Positions 15,641-22,957 of a stretch of DNA of 26,933 bases are shown one piece after another; the stretch's first letter is position 1, and each line of letters begins with the position of its first letter. A model generated the notes under the pieces. It ran no database searches, was not told the DNA's origin, and worked only from the letters and a program-made list of their open reading frames with translations. This DNA is from JAAYDF01 sp964511155 (GTDB lineage Bacteria; Planctomycetota; Phycisphaerae; UBA1845; PWPN01), in the NCBI GenBank assembly GCA_964511155.1, contig CAZEEJ010000067.1, positions 1 through 26,933 on the forward strand, in the 5' to 3' direction. The translations under genes were made by a program, and so were the position numbers.

Positions 15641-15958
15641 CCTGTGTCCAGCGGCCCGGCGCCGTCGGGCCTGCGTCGTTTGCGCGATGCGCTGCGGGGA
15701 GCTGGAATCGGCCTCGTGCCCTCGGATTAAAGCAACACTGTGTAAACTGGGCTGTGTGACGATGTAAAAAACTTCAAGCACGGGGAGTTTAAGGTTGCAG
15801 CCTAGGAGCGTTGTAGTATAATAGCCTATGTTAATATCGGGAATAGGCCACGTCTGGGAAGAGGCTTCGGCTCGGGTTCCCGGTGGGCCTTGTGAAAAAC
15901 ACCAGTGGTGCGTGCAGATCGGTCAAATCTGAATCCGACCTGGAAGGAGGAGTAAGAA
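15641..15958. other. gap between IS630 remnant and PEP-CTERM gene: right direct repeat, promoter and leader
   Basis: The first 120 bp show nothing recognisable and may be what interrupted the IS. The stretch at 15745-15835 is AT-rich compared with the rest of the window and contains the right-hand AGCGTTGTAGTA (15807-15818) and a promoter. The transcript leader would be about 130 bases and ends in GGAAGGAGG (15942-15950). Confidence 0.5.
15795..15822 (+). promoter_or_regulatory. sigma70-type promoter for the PEP-CTERM gene
   Basis: TTGCAG (15795-15800) and a perfect TATAAT (15817-15822) are separated by 16 bp, in an AT-rich stretch about 137 bases before the start codon at 15959. It is the clearest promoter on the + strand of the window. 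It would give a leader of about 130 bases. Confidence 0.6.
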
Positions 15959-16726
15959 ATGAAAGGCACATGGCTTGCGGTGGTCATGCTGGGACTGGTG
16001 GCGGGCAGCGTTCACGCCACGGTGCTGGTGAGTGACGATTTCGACGCGTACAACTCGGGAAACCTTGCCGGGCAGGGATCCTGGACGGCCTACAGTTCAA
16101 TCGGCACCCGGCCCATCCAGGTCACGAGCGCCAAGCAGATCAGCCTCGTGCAGGGCAGCGACGGGGAGGATGTTTACCTCCCGCTGGGTCAGGAGATGGG
16201 CGCCGGGGACAAGTGGTATGCCGGATACACGGTCACCGTCAACGGCCCGGTGTCGGCATCGGAGTATTTTGCCTGCTTCCGTCAGTTCTTGGGCGGAGTC
16301 AACTACTTCCCGACCAAGGTGGGCGTGACGACCAGCGCCGGCTCGGATTTTACCTTCTATATCCACCAAGGCGCTGGAAGCACGATGGCCCCCTACACGG
16401 TGACCTGGCCGTCCGGTTTATCATACGGCGTGCCGTATCGGCTCGTCGTCTCCTACGGGTACAGCACCGGCATTGGCGAACTCTGGGTGAACCCGGTTCT
16501 CGCGCAAGGGCCTGACGGCAGTGCCAAGATCCTCACGCAGAACCAGGCGGGGTCCTCCCTCATCGAAGCCAACATGTATGCCTTCCGGCAGTCGGTCACC
16601 GCAGGGGGTGCCCAGTTGGTGGATGATGTGATCGTCGCGACGACCTGGGCCGAGGCCGTTCCGGAGCCGGCGTCCCTGTCATTACTGGCGCTGGGAGCCT
16701 TGACGCTGCTGCGGCGCAGGCGGTAA
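15959..16726 (+). CDS. PEP-CTERM sorting domain protein
   Basis: 255 residues, with GGAAGGAGG 8 bases before the ATG. The signal peptide is about 1-20 (GSVHA). The body (SDDFDAYNSGNLAGQGSWTA, then LVVSYGYSTGIGELWVNP and ANMYAFRQSV) resembles concanavalin/LamG-like surface proteins common in planctomycetes and verrucomicrobia. The C-terminus is a complete PEP-CTERM signal: VPEPASLSLLALGALTLLRRRR is a VPEP motif, a hydrophobic segment and an Arg cluster. In this system an exosortase removes the tail and delivers the protein to the outer surface. No exosortase gene is in the window. A strong promoter lies just upstream and a weak hairpin just downstream, so it is probably transcribed alone. Confidence 0.9.
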   Translation: MKGTWLAVVMLGLVAGSVHATVLVSDDFDAYNSGNLAGQGSWTAYSSIGTRPIQVTSAKQISLVQGSDGEDVYLPLGQEMGAGDKWYAGYTVTVNGPVSASEYFACFRQFLGGVNYFPTKVGVTTSAGSDFTFYIHQGAGSTMAPYTVTWPSGLSYGVPYRLVVSYGYSTGIGELWVNPVLAQGPDGSAKILTQNQAGSSLIEANMYAFRQSVTAGGAQLVDDVIVATTWAEAVPEPASLSLLALGALTLLRRRR

Positions 16727-16732
16727 CCGCGT

Positions 16733-16755
16733 TGGGTCGGTGAGATCGAGACCCA
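16733..16755 (+). terminator. weak hairpin after the PEP-CTERM gene
   Basis: TGGGTC (16733-16738) pairs with GACCCA (16750-16755) across an 11-base loop, seven bases after the stop. No T-run follows, so it is at best a partial terminator. Confidence 0.3.
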
Positions 16756-16842
16756 GACATCCCGAGCAATGTGGGACCGTCCCGAGTTGACTCGCATTTC
16801 TGCGCTTCGAGCCAGGAAGCCCGGGTGCGTGGCAGCTTGGGC

Positions 16843-16976
16843 GGGTGGCCCATCCATCGCAACGCGATGGGTGGGCTCACGATGATGCGGATGGAGGAAG
16901 GGTTCCTGGTCAAGCAGGCTTTCCCCCACGTTCAATCATCGCCAGCCCACCCTTGCTGCGCAAGGATGGGCCACCC
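16843..16976. repeat. nested inverted repeat of two hairpins (GGGTGGCCCATCC family)
   Basis: GGGTGGCCCATCC (16843-16855) has a perfect 13-bp inverted partner at 16964-16976. Each arm also holds its own hairpin. CCCATCCATCGC pairs with GCGATGGGTGGG over 16849-16875, and CCCACCCTTGC pairs with GCAAGGATGGG over 16946-16970, each with one G-T pair. This fills most of the 353-bp gap between 16727 and 17079, where no gene is seen. Confidence 0.8.
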
Positions 16977-17079
16977 GGCGTTGTCGCCGTGAGCGCGTGA
17001 GCCATCAACCCACGGGCAGTCCCTCTTCCGCGGGGCGCTTCAGCTTGTCTCCGCTCGGACAGATCGTTAGACTCCGCGC

Positions 17080-18774
17080 ATGAGCGGCCACCATTCAACC
17101 TGCTGTCGTTGTCGAGTCTTTCCTCTGCTCGCCATCGGCTGCGTGTCGCTTTACGTTTCGGCCACATTGGCTGCCGAGAAGGATATGATTGGCCACTGGC
17201 CTTTGAAAGGCGATGCCCGCGACGCCTCACCGAACGCATTGCACGCAAAGCCGCATGACGTGACGTGGGACTCGCCAAGCTGCGCCGAGTTCAACGGCCG
17301 CTCGGCCTGGCTGGAAGTCCCGTCGTCCCCCGCACTTCGTCTTGGTACCCACGATTTTGCCATTGCCCTCAGGCTTCACCTCGATGCGATCCTGGATGAT
17401 TCGCCCGGCGACCTCTTGACGCTGTTCGATCCCGTGATGCGGAACGGCTTCAACCTCTCCGTCCAGCACCAGTCCGGCACGTGCAGCTCGATGGCCAACA
17501 CGCGCAATCTGTTCTTCGGTCTCGACGCCGGCACGGAGCCGCGCTGGATTGACTGCGGCCGGCCCGGCAACAACCAGATGGTGTACGCGCTCGCCGTTTT
17601 CAAGGGCGCGCTGTACGCGGGTACCTGGGAACCCGGCGCGGGTGAGGCGGGTCACGTCTATCGTTACGGCGGCGGGACGAATTGGGAGGACTGCGGCGCG
17701 CCCGACCGGTGCAACACGGTTTCCGCCTTGGCGGTGTTTGATGGTGAACTGTACGCCGGCGTGACGAGCTACAGCGGTGCCGGCTCGCAACTGACACCCT
17801 CGCCCAACACGCATCCCGGCGGACGCATCTATCGCTATGCGGGCGGCAAGAACTGGGTTGATTGCGGCCGGGTCTGTGACGCCGAGGTCATCTGGGGCAT
17901 GACGGTGTTCCAGGGGCGGCTTTTTGTCACCGCGATGGACTCGCCGCCCAAACATACCCTGACGCCGCGGCAGGGATTGTATCGCTACGAGAGCGGCACG
18001 AGCTGGGTCTGGTGTGGCAATCCCGGCGGGCGCGTGGCTGCGCTGACGGTGGCCAACGGGCAACTCTTCGGCAGCGGTTACGACGGCGGCCAACTGGGTG
18101 GCGTCTTCCGTTACGACGGCGACACGAACTGGACGAACTGGGGCGCGCCGGCCAACGTGGACCAAACCTACTCATTCGCCTTCCATCGCGGCGCGATGCA
18201 CACCGGCACGTGGAAGGAAGGCAAAGTGTTCCGCTACCTCGGCGCGAACCAGTGGGAGGATGCGGGCCGGCTCGGCAACGAACTGGAAGTGATGGGCCTG
18301 GCCCCGTTCAACGGCAAACTCTATGGCGGCACGCTGCCGCTGGCCCAGGTTTATCGTCGCGATGACGCCGGTTGGGTGCTTACGGGTCGGCTGGATGATT
18401 CCGATGTCGTGTACCGGCGTGCATGGTCCATGGCGGTTTACGGCGGCCGGCTGTTCTGCGGCGTGCTGCCGTCAGGACACGTTCACGCACTGGAGGCCGG
18501 CGTGGCGACTTCGCACGATTTCGAGCTTGCCCCCGGCTGGCGGCACGTCGCGGCGGTGCGGGCGGGGAATCGCCTGCAGCTTTTCGTGGACGGGAAACGT
18601 GTCGCGACCTCCGCGCCGTTCAATCCGTCGCGGTTCGAGCTGACGGCCAACGCTCCCCTCAAGATCGGTTTCGGGGAACACGATTACCTCCACGGCAAGC
18701 TGCGCGATGTGCGGCTCTATCGGCGTGCGCTGAGCGACAGCGAAGTGGGCCGGCTTTTCGGCGAATCACCATAA
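17080..18774 (+). CDS. secreted LamG-like domain interrupted by a beta-propeller
   Basis: 564 residues. The signal peptide is about 1-32 (VSATLAAE). Residues about 35-145 are the first half of a LamG/concanavalin-like domain (MIGHWPLKGDARDASPNALH, AEFNGRSAWLEVPSSPAL). Residues about 150-475 hold about six propeller-like blades, each with a 'W.DCG.P....V.AL.VF.G.LYAG' pattern followed by 'VYRYGGGTNW'. Residues about 480-562 resume the LamG fold (DFELAPGWRHVAAVRAGNRL, then LFVDGKRVA, KIGFGEHDYLHGKLRDVRLY, RRALSDSEVGRLF), the usual LamG ending. Such proteins often bind sugars or act in surface recognition. No enzyme residues were recognised. No convincing ribosome site is seen before the ATG. 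Confidence 0.75.
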   Translation: MSGHHSTCCRCRVFPLLAIGCVSLYVSATLAAEKDMIGHWPLKGDARDASPNALHAKPHDVTWDSPSCAEFNGRSAWLEVPSSPALRLGTHDFAIALRLHLDAILDDSPGDLLTLFDPVMRNGFNLSVQHQSGTCSSMANTRNLFFGLDAGTEPRWIDCGRPGNNQMVYALAVFKGALYAGTWEPGAGEAGHVYRYGGGTNWEDCGAPDRCNTVSALAVFDGELYAGVTSYSGAGSQLTPSPNTHPGGRIYRYAGGKNWVDCGRVCDAEVIWGMTVFQGRLFVTAMDSPPKHTLTPRQGLYRYESGTSWVWCGNPGGRVAALTVANGQLFGSGYDGGQLGGVFRYDGDTNWTNWGAPANVDQTYSFAFHRGAMHTGTWKEGKVFRYLGANQWEDAGRLGNELEVMGLAPFNGKLYGGTLPLAQVYRRDDAGWVLTGRLDDSDVVYRRAWSMAVYGGRLFCGVLPSGHVHALEAGVATSHDFELAPGWRHVAAVRAGNRLQLFVDGKRVATSAPFNPSRFELTANAPLKIGFGEHDYLHGKLRDVRLYRRALSDSEVGRLFGESP

Positions 18775-18814
18775 AACCCCGGATTTGAGCGGTGCGCGAC
18801 GCGTGGAAGGTATG

Positions 18815-18837
18815 GTGTGCCACTGCTCTGTGAGCAG
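18815..18837. repeat. GTGTGCCACTGCTC hairpin repeat, copy 1
   Basis: The sequence GTGTGCCACTGCTCTGTGAG plus CAG folds as CTGCTC/GAGCAG. It matches 18999-19021 except at one base in the loop. Confidence 0.7.
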
Positions 18838-18870
18838 GTACGTCTTTAGCGTCCCAGGAAGGGCAGGAAG

Positions 18871-18983
18871 GGGGACAGGCACCTTTTTGCCTTGAACCCT
18901 TTCTGGCGCGACGGCACCGCCATGCCGTCTCATCACTGAACCGCGTGGAAGGCCTCCACGCCGGCAAAAAAGAGCCAGTCCCC
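18871..18983. repeat. inverted pair of GGGGACAGGCACCTTTTT repeats (REPIN-like)
   Basis: GGGGACAGGCACCTTTTT followed by GCC (18871-18891) and the opposite-strand GGGGACTGGCTCTTTTTT followed by GCC (18963-18983) match at 18 of 21 positions in inverted orientation. About 70 bp separate them. Confidence 0.7.
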
Positions 18984-18998
18984 GGACGCTACCAACCC

Positions 18999-19023
18999 GT
19001 GTGCCACTGCTCTTTGAGCAGTG
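18999..19023. repeat. GTGTGCCACTGCTC hairpin repeat, copy 2
   Basis: It contains CACTGCTCTTTGAGCAGTG, a perfect 8-bp stem with a 3-base loop, next to the 3' end of the aminotransferase gene. Confidence 0.7.
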
Positions 19024-19108
19024 CGGAACGCGTGCAAGCCTCGGGCGCCCCCGCTGGTTTGCGATCGGGATTGGTTGACGTGCTGGGGTTTGCTGATGCG
19101 CCCCGGCG

Positions 19109-20488
19109 TTACGCGTGGCCGCCGCCCAGTTCGCGTTCCGTCTCGCCGATGGCCTCGTCGATGAGGTCCAGCCCTTTGAGCAGGACCTCGTCCTCCATGA
19201 CGATCGGCGGGCTCATGCGCAGGATATGCCCGGCCGGTATCCAGGCCAGCCCCTTGGCGAACGCCCGCTGGTAGACCCGCTCGCCGGCTTTGTCGAACGG
19301 CTCCTTGGTCTGGCGGTCTTTCACCAGTTCGATGCCGAACAGGCAGCCCTTGCCCCGCACGTCCCCCACGATCGGGTGCTCATCTTTCATCCGGGCCATG
19401 CGCCGCATCGCGACCTGCTCGAGGTGCAGAGCCTTCGCCAGCAGGTTCTCCTCTTCGATCACCTCGATGCTCGCCAGGGCCGCGGCGCAGGCCATCGGGT
19501 TCCCTCCGTAGCTGCTCGATGCGGAGATTTTCTCGAACGATTCCTTGAACGGCTCGCGCACCGCCACCGCGGTCACCGGGAAGCCGTTACCGAACCCCTT
19601 GCCCAGCGAAACGACGTCCGGCTGCGTGTCCCAGTGCTCCATGCACAGCCACTTGCCCGTCCGCCCCATACCGGTCAGGACCTCGTCGGCCATCAGCAGG
19701 ATCTTGTGGCGGTTGCACAGTTGCCGCAGTTTGGGGAAGAAGTCGTCGGGCGGCATGATCGACCCGCCCCAGCCCTGGATGGGTTCGAGCACGAACCCCG
19801 CCACGTCGCCCACCGTGCCCTTGTCGATGTACTCCTCATAGAACCTGATATAGGCGTCGGTGTCGAGGCTCCCGTCGGCTTTGGCCCACATGGGCCGATA
19901 AGTGTCCGGCCGGGGGAGCATGTGCATCCCCGGGGCCCGCACGCGGCCATAAACCTGCGAGCGGATGTGGGCGAGCGACACGGCCCCGTAGGTCTTGCCG
20001 TGGAAGTCGTAGAAGCAGGAGAGCATCTCGTTGCGCCCCGTCGCCGCCCGCAGCACGCGCATCCCCGCTTCGACCGCGGTCGTCCCCGAGTCGTAGAGCT
20101 GGTAGCCGGTCAGGTCGCCGGGCAGCACCTCGGCCATCTTCTCCATGAGCCGCGTCTTGACCTCCGTGGTGAAGTCGTGGCAGTTCATAAGCGTGCCCGC
20201 GTAGTGCCGCACCGCCTCGGTGATCTTCGGGTGGCAATGGCCCAGCGTGGTCACGTAGATGCCGGAGGAAAAATCGATGTACCGGTTGCCGTCCACGTCG
20301 ACCAGGGTGCAACCGCGGCCGGACTCGAAAACCACGGGGAAGAGCTTGACCTGCCCGCTGAGGCCTTTGAAGTAGTGGGTGCACCGCGCATGCAGTTCAC
20401 GGGAGCGCGGCCCGGGCGGTGGGACTTGGATGCGGGGGTAAGCGCTCAGATCCACATGGGCCCAGTGGTCGGTCGTCAGGGTCGTCAT
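19109..20488 (-). CDS. class III (PLP-dependent) aminotransferase, GABA-aminotransferase-like
   Basis: 459 residues, the usual length of the family. The PLP-binding Lys is in VSLGKGFGNGFPV. Other class III landmarks are VDVDGNRYIDFSSGI near the N-terminus, GHCHPKITEAV, YDSGTTAVEAGMRVLRAATG (phosphate-binding turn), FHGKTYGAVS, the cofactor Asp in LMADEVLTGMGRTGKW, and SSYGGNPMACAAALA. Members move an amino group from an omega-amino acid (4-aminobutyrate, ornithine, beta-alanine and others) to an oxo-acid. The 'SGTTAVEA' in place of the common 'SGTEAVE' removes the Glu often seen there, so the substrate should not be assumed. An AAGGATGAG ribosome site precedes the start. Cytosolic. It is not clearly in an operon; its upstream neighbour is divergent. 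Confidence 0.9.
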   Translation of the reverse strand: MTTLTTDHWAHVDLSAYPRIQVPPPGPRSRELHARCTHYFKGLSGQVKLFPVVFESGRGCTLVDVDGNRYIDFSSGIYVTTLGHCHPKITEAVRHYAGTLMNCHDFTTEVKTRLMEKMAEVLPGDLTGYQLYDSGTTAVEAGMRVLRAATGRNEMLSCFYDFHGKTYGAVSLAHIRSQVYGRVRAPGMHMLPRPDTYRPMWAKADGSLDTDAYIRFYEEYIDKGTVGDVAGFVLEPIQGWGGSIMPPDDFFPKLRQLCNRHKILLMADEVLTGMGRTGKWLCMEHWDTQPDVVSLGKGFGNGFPVTAVAVREPFKESFEKISASSSYGGNPMACAAALASIEVIEEENLLAKALHLEQVAMRRMARMKDEHPIVGDVRGKGCLFGIELVKDRQTKEPFDKAGERVYQRAFAKGLAWIPAGHILRMSPPIVMEDEVLLKGLDLIDEAIGETERELGGGHA

Positions 20489-20935
20489 CGGTCACTCATC
20501 CTTCTGGCTGCCGCCTGCGCGGGTGCGGAGGGGTTCCGGCCGCCGTCGGGCGACGGCCTGATACGGTCACGTCCGGCTCAGAAACCCGACCCGAAGTTAA
20601 ACAAGCCCGCCCGGCCGGTCAACGTCTCGCCCGGGCATCCGAGCGAGCGGCGGGGTTTATTCCCGCCTTTTGCGCGCGAGGCGCCGGGCTCCCGCCTTTC
20701 CCGCAAGGAACACCGGGCGGCGTACCCGCCGTTCTCCCGCAAGGCGCGGGATAAACCCGGCGGCTCGCTGGACGACGCCGCCGGCTCGCCGTTTCGGTCA
20801 TGGGCCGTGACCTGGACTCCCGGTAGCAGGACGCCATGGTTGTGTTCCGGAGCTGCCGATACAATGGAGCCTGATGGCCGATCTTGGGAGCTTGGCCCGC
20901 TTGCGGGGCTCACGCTGGCGGCAGGGGTTCGAGCG
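20489..20935. other. 447-bp divergent intergenic region with an inverted repeat element
   Basis: No gene is supported. An open + strand frame runs through but starts inside the antisense of the aminotransferase. The centre holds the inverted repeat at 20643-20768. Promoters for both flanking genes must lie here, but no clear -35/-10 pair was found. Confidence 0.5.
20643..20768. repeat. inverted repeat with GGTTTATCCCGC arms
   Basis: The left arm at 20643-20666 (GCGAGCGGCGGGGTTTATTC...) pairs with the right arm at 20746-20768, with two mismatches and one extra base. Inside, TCCCGCAAGG occurs twice as a direct repeat. About 126 bp overall, resembling a small non-autonomous element or a structured intergenic repeat. 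Confidence 0.65.
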
Positions 20936-22162
20936 ATGAGGGCGAGGCAATCGGTCTTGGCCGGGTCGGTGTTGCTGGCGAGCGTGCTGTCGCTGCCGGC
21001 GAAGAGCCCGCCGGCGACGCGACCGGGCGACGATCCCATCCTCTGGCAGCAGACCTATACCGTGCGGGAGCGGCCGGAGGCCGTTCGGCTCATCCCCTTA
21101 CCGGGCGGGGGCTACCGTATTGTCGGCAAGACGAGCTGGATCCAAGATCCGGCAGCCAGCATCAACGAGCGATACGGGTTTGAGTTCTTCGTGCTGGATG
21201 TCGACCGGCAAGGCCGTCAGGTCGGCCTGAACACGTTCGAGAGCATCCCACGTCGGCGCGAGCAGATCCGTGATGCCGCGGCGGCGGCGGGCGGGGGCCT
21301 GGTCCTTGCCGGCGAACGAAGCTGGCTTGGGTGGCTCGATTCGCAGGGACGCTTCCAGCGGGCGGTCGAGCTGCGGAGCGAACCCGATGCCTCCTTGTAC
21401 CCTCGCCGCCTCCTTCCGCGGGCGGACGGCGGGTTCCTGGTCGGCGGTACGCGCCGTTTCAAGGATGCCTGGGTTGGCGAGGTGGATGCCGACGGTCGCG
21501 TCCAGTGGGAACAGGCCTTCGACCACGGCGCGGATGAAACCGTCCATGCCCTCGCCGCTCGCCCGGACGGCGGGTTTGTGTTCGTCGCCGCCAGCGGCAA
21601 GTTCGACAAGTTCGGGCAAGGGCCGTCGGCATTGTGGCTGGTCTCGTGTGACGCAAGCGGAAACAAGGAGCACGAAGCCGTCCTGCCCGACGGCCGGCTG
21701 ATGCCGGGCGGCCATCCCTGCTTCATCAGCACGAGGGAGGGCTATGCCTTGGCATTCACTCGCACTGGGCTGCCCGGTGTTGCCGACTCAGGCGGGCGAC
21801 GGCCCACCTTCAGTCGGCACGTCGCCCGTTTCGATCGGCACATGAGGCTGCGGTGGGAGAAGGAGTACCCGCCTACGGGGAGCATGTGGAGCCTGCTGGT
21901 CGCCTGCCCCAATGGCGAACTCATCTCCATCGGCGGGGCGTCCGAGGGGCTTTCGATCGACCGCATCTCAGAGTCCGGCGAGCTGCTCGCGGAAACGCCG
22001 ATTCCCCTGTCGGGTATCCTGTCGTGGCCCATCGACGTGATCGCGGACGCCGACACGCTCACCATCCTGGTCAAAGGTGTGCTCGTGGCCGACGACTCGA
22101 CCGGCAGCCCGAGAGACATCATCCGGCTGGTGCAGGTTCACCTTCAGGGCCTGTTCCAATGA
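20936..22162 (+). CDS. secreted beta-propeller-like protein of unknown function
   Basis: 408 residues from the ATG at 20936, chosen because it gives a normal signal peptide (MRARQSVLAGSVLLASVLSL, cleavage near residue 24). The long in-frame extension upstream is antisense to the aminotransferase. No strong ribosome site is seen. The body has repeats of the form 'DGG(F/Y)(L/V/R)(V/I)(V/G)G' followed by 'W...D..G' (LPGGGYRIVGKT, LPRADGGFLVGGTRRF, WVGEVDADGRVQWEQAFDHG, ARPDGGFVFVA, LWLVSCDASGNKE). This is the pattern of propellers that follow 'delta-60'-type repeats in secreted bacterial proteins. No catalytic motif is seen and no close neighbour suggests a role. Confidence 0.7.
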   Translation: MRARQSVLAGSVLLASVLSLPAKSPPATRPGDDPILWQQTYTVRERPEAVRLIPLPGGGYRIVGKTSWIQDPAASINERYGFEFFVLDVDRQGRQVGLNTFESIPRRREQIRDAAAAAGGGLVLAGERSWLGWLDSQGRFQRAVELRSEPDASLYPRRLLPRADGGFLVGGTRRFKDAWVGEVDADGRVQWEQAFDHGADETVHALAARPDGGFVFVAASGKFDKFGQGPSALWLVSCDASGNKEHEAVLPDGRLMPGGHPCFISTREGYALAFTRTGLPGVADSGGRRPTFSRHVARFDRHMRLRWEKEYPPTGSMWSLLVACPNGELISIGGASEGLSIDRISESGELLAETPIPLSGILSWPIDVIADADTLTILVKGVLVADDSTGSPRDIIRLVQVHLQGLFQ

Positions 22163-22172
22163 GATCCCTCCC

Positions 22173-22466
22173 TCAACGAATCAACGCTCCCACGTCGACG
22201 CCCAGTGCGCGGGCGATCCGCTTCATGGTGCGGACCGTTGTGCGGTCGGGGTTGCGTTCGATGCGCGAGATCTGCGACTGGGGGAGCCCGAGCCTCTCGC
22301 CCAATTGCTTCTGGGTGAGACCCTTGGCGATGCGTGCCCGGGCGATTGCTTCCCCGGCCAACTCCAGACCCAAGTCGTCAGCATCGATCCACTCGACTTG
22401 CTCGTCATTTTCAATCGTTGCAATCGCCCGCTTGATCATCCCGGCCTTGATCAGTTTCTCGGTCAT
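22173..22466 (-). CDS. XRE-family HTH protein, third gene of the hicBA operon
   Basis: 97 residues. The C-terminal two thirds are a cro/C1-type helix-turn-helix: ARARIAKGLTQKQLGERLGL, then PQSQISRIERNPD and TVRTMKRIARALGVDV. The N-terminal 40 residues (IKRAIATIENDEQVEWIDADD) are acidic and unassigned. The start overlaps the stop of hicA by 4 bp (22463-22466). It probably binds the operon promoter, supplying the DNA-binding function that the short HicB lacks. It could equally be an accessory antitoxin. Confidence 0.85.
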   Translation of the reverse strand: MTEKLIKAGMIKRAIATIENDEQVEWIDADDLGLELAGEAIARARIAKGLTQKQLGERLGLPQSQISRIERNPDRTTVRTMKRIARALGVDVGALIR

Positions 22467-22714
22467 TTCTTGGCTCCGAAGAGGCGCTCAAGGAGTTGTT
22501 CGCGACTCAGGCTGAAGTGTTCGGCCACGGCAGCCAGGATGCCTGCCGCAGTGCCAATTCGTAAGGGTTGATGACGGGGGATGGTGATATGATGCTCGCC
22601 GGCCAGCAGCGTGGTGAGCCTGACGTGCGAGCCCTTCTGCCGTACCGGCTGATAGCCCAGTGCGGCGAGGGCCTTAACCAAGTCGTCCCCGGAAAGGTTG
22701 CGGGGCAGTTTCAT
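22463..22714 (-). CDS. hicA: HicA-type mRNA interferase toxin
   Basis: 83 residues with the double-stranded-RNA-binding-like HicA fold. LSGDDLVKALAALGYQPVRQ is followed by KGSHVRLTT, holding the key His, and HHITIPRHQPLRIGTAAGIL. HicA toxins cut mRNA and block translation until HicB binds them. It overlaps the gene on each side by 4 bp (22463-22466 and 22711-22714), so all three are translated as a unit. It is a little longer than the shortest HicA proteins and belongs to the 'GEHHITIP' subgroup common in cyanobacteria and planctomycetes. Confidence 0.9.
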   Translation of the reverse strand: MKLPRNLSGDDLVKALAALGYQPVRQKGSHVRLTTLLAGEHHITIPRHQPLRIGTAAGILAAVAEHFSLSREQLLERLFGAKK

Positions 22715-22917
22715 GCGCGGATCACTTCCTCACGCACCATGTGCAGGCGGATCAGGCCCGGCCCTTGACCGGGATCGAAATGGCACTCGACGGCCTCCCG
22801 CACATTGGCTCGGAGTTCATCGAGCGTGTCGGCTTCGGTGAAGATAGCCTCTCCCAGGGCCCGGGCGGTGTACCCGCCTTCGGGGGCGTCTTCGACCATG
22901 AAAATGATCTCGGTCAT
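22711..22917 (-). CDS. hicB: short HicB-type antitoxin without DNA-binding domain
   Basis: 68 residues: MTEIIFMVEDAPEGGYTARA, then LGEAIFTEADTLDELRANVR and EAVECHFDP. This is the partial RNase H-like fold of HicB. Typical HicB proteins carry a C-terminal HTH or ribbon-helix-helix; here the protein ends after IRLHMVREEVIRA, so autoregulation must rely on another protein, perhaps the XRE product two genes downstream. The ribosome site GAGGTG lies a few bases before the ATG. Short HicB homologues like this are often misnamed in databases. Confidence 0.9.
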   Translation of the reverse strand: MTEIIFMVEDAPEGGYTARALGEAIFTEADTLDELRANVREAVECHFDPGQGPGLIRLHMVREEVIRA

Positions 22918-22944
22918 GCTGGCACCTCGCTTTGGATTCCAGCC

Positions 22945-22957
22945 GTCTATTATACAC
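22945..22957 (-). promoter_or_regulatory. hicB-hicA-xre promoter -10 box within an imperfect palindrome, overlapping trpD stop
   Basis: On the - strand TATAAT (22949-22954) sits in GTGTATAATAGAC, which is palindromic at all but one position pair. It lies about 32 bases before hicB. The trpD stop codon (22950-22952) is inside the -10 box. No clear -35 was found. The palindrome is a candidate operator. Confidence 0.5.

Larger units (their letters stand above)
18775..19108. other. gene-free region made largely of REP-like repeats
   Basis: No coding gene is seen between the convergent genes ending at 18774 (+) and 19109 (-). It contains a pair of GTGTGCCACTGCTC repeats and, between them, an inverted pair of GGGGACAGGCACC-type repeats, listed separately. 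Confidence 0.6.

Noticed and set aside
15391..15759. 122-residue + strand open frame over the IS remnant
   Set aside because: It is antisense to the transposase fragment and has no recognisable domain.
19115..20935. Long + strand upstream extension of the propeller gene (1015 residues in all)
   Set aside because: The first 1.4 kb is antisense to the aminotransferase, whose motifs are unmistakable. The true signal peptide begins at 20936.
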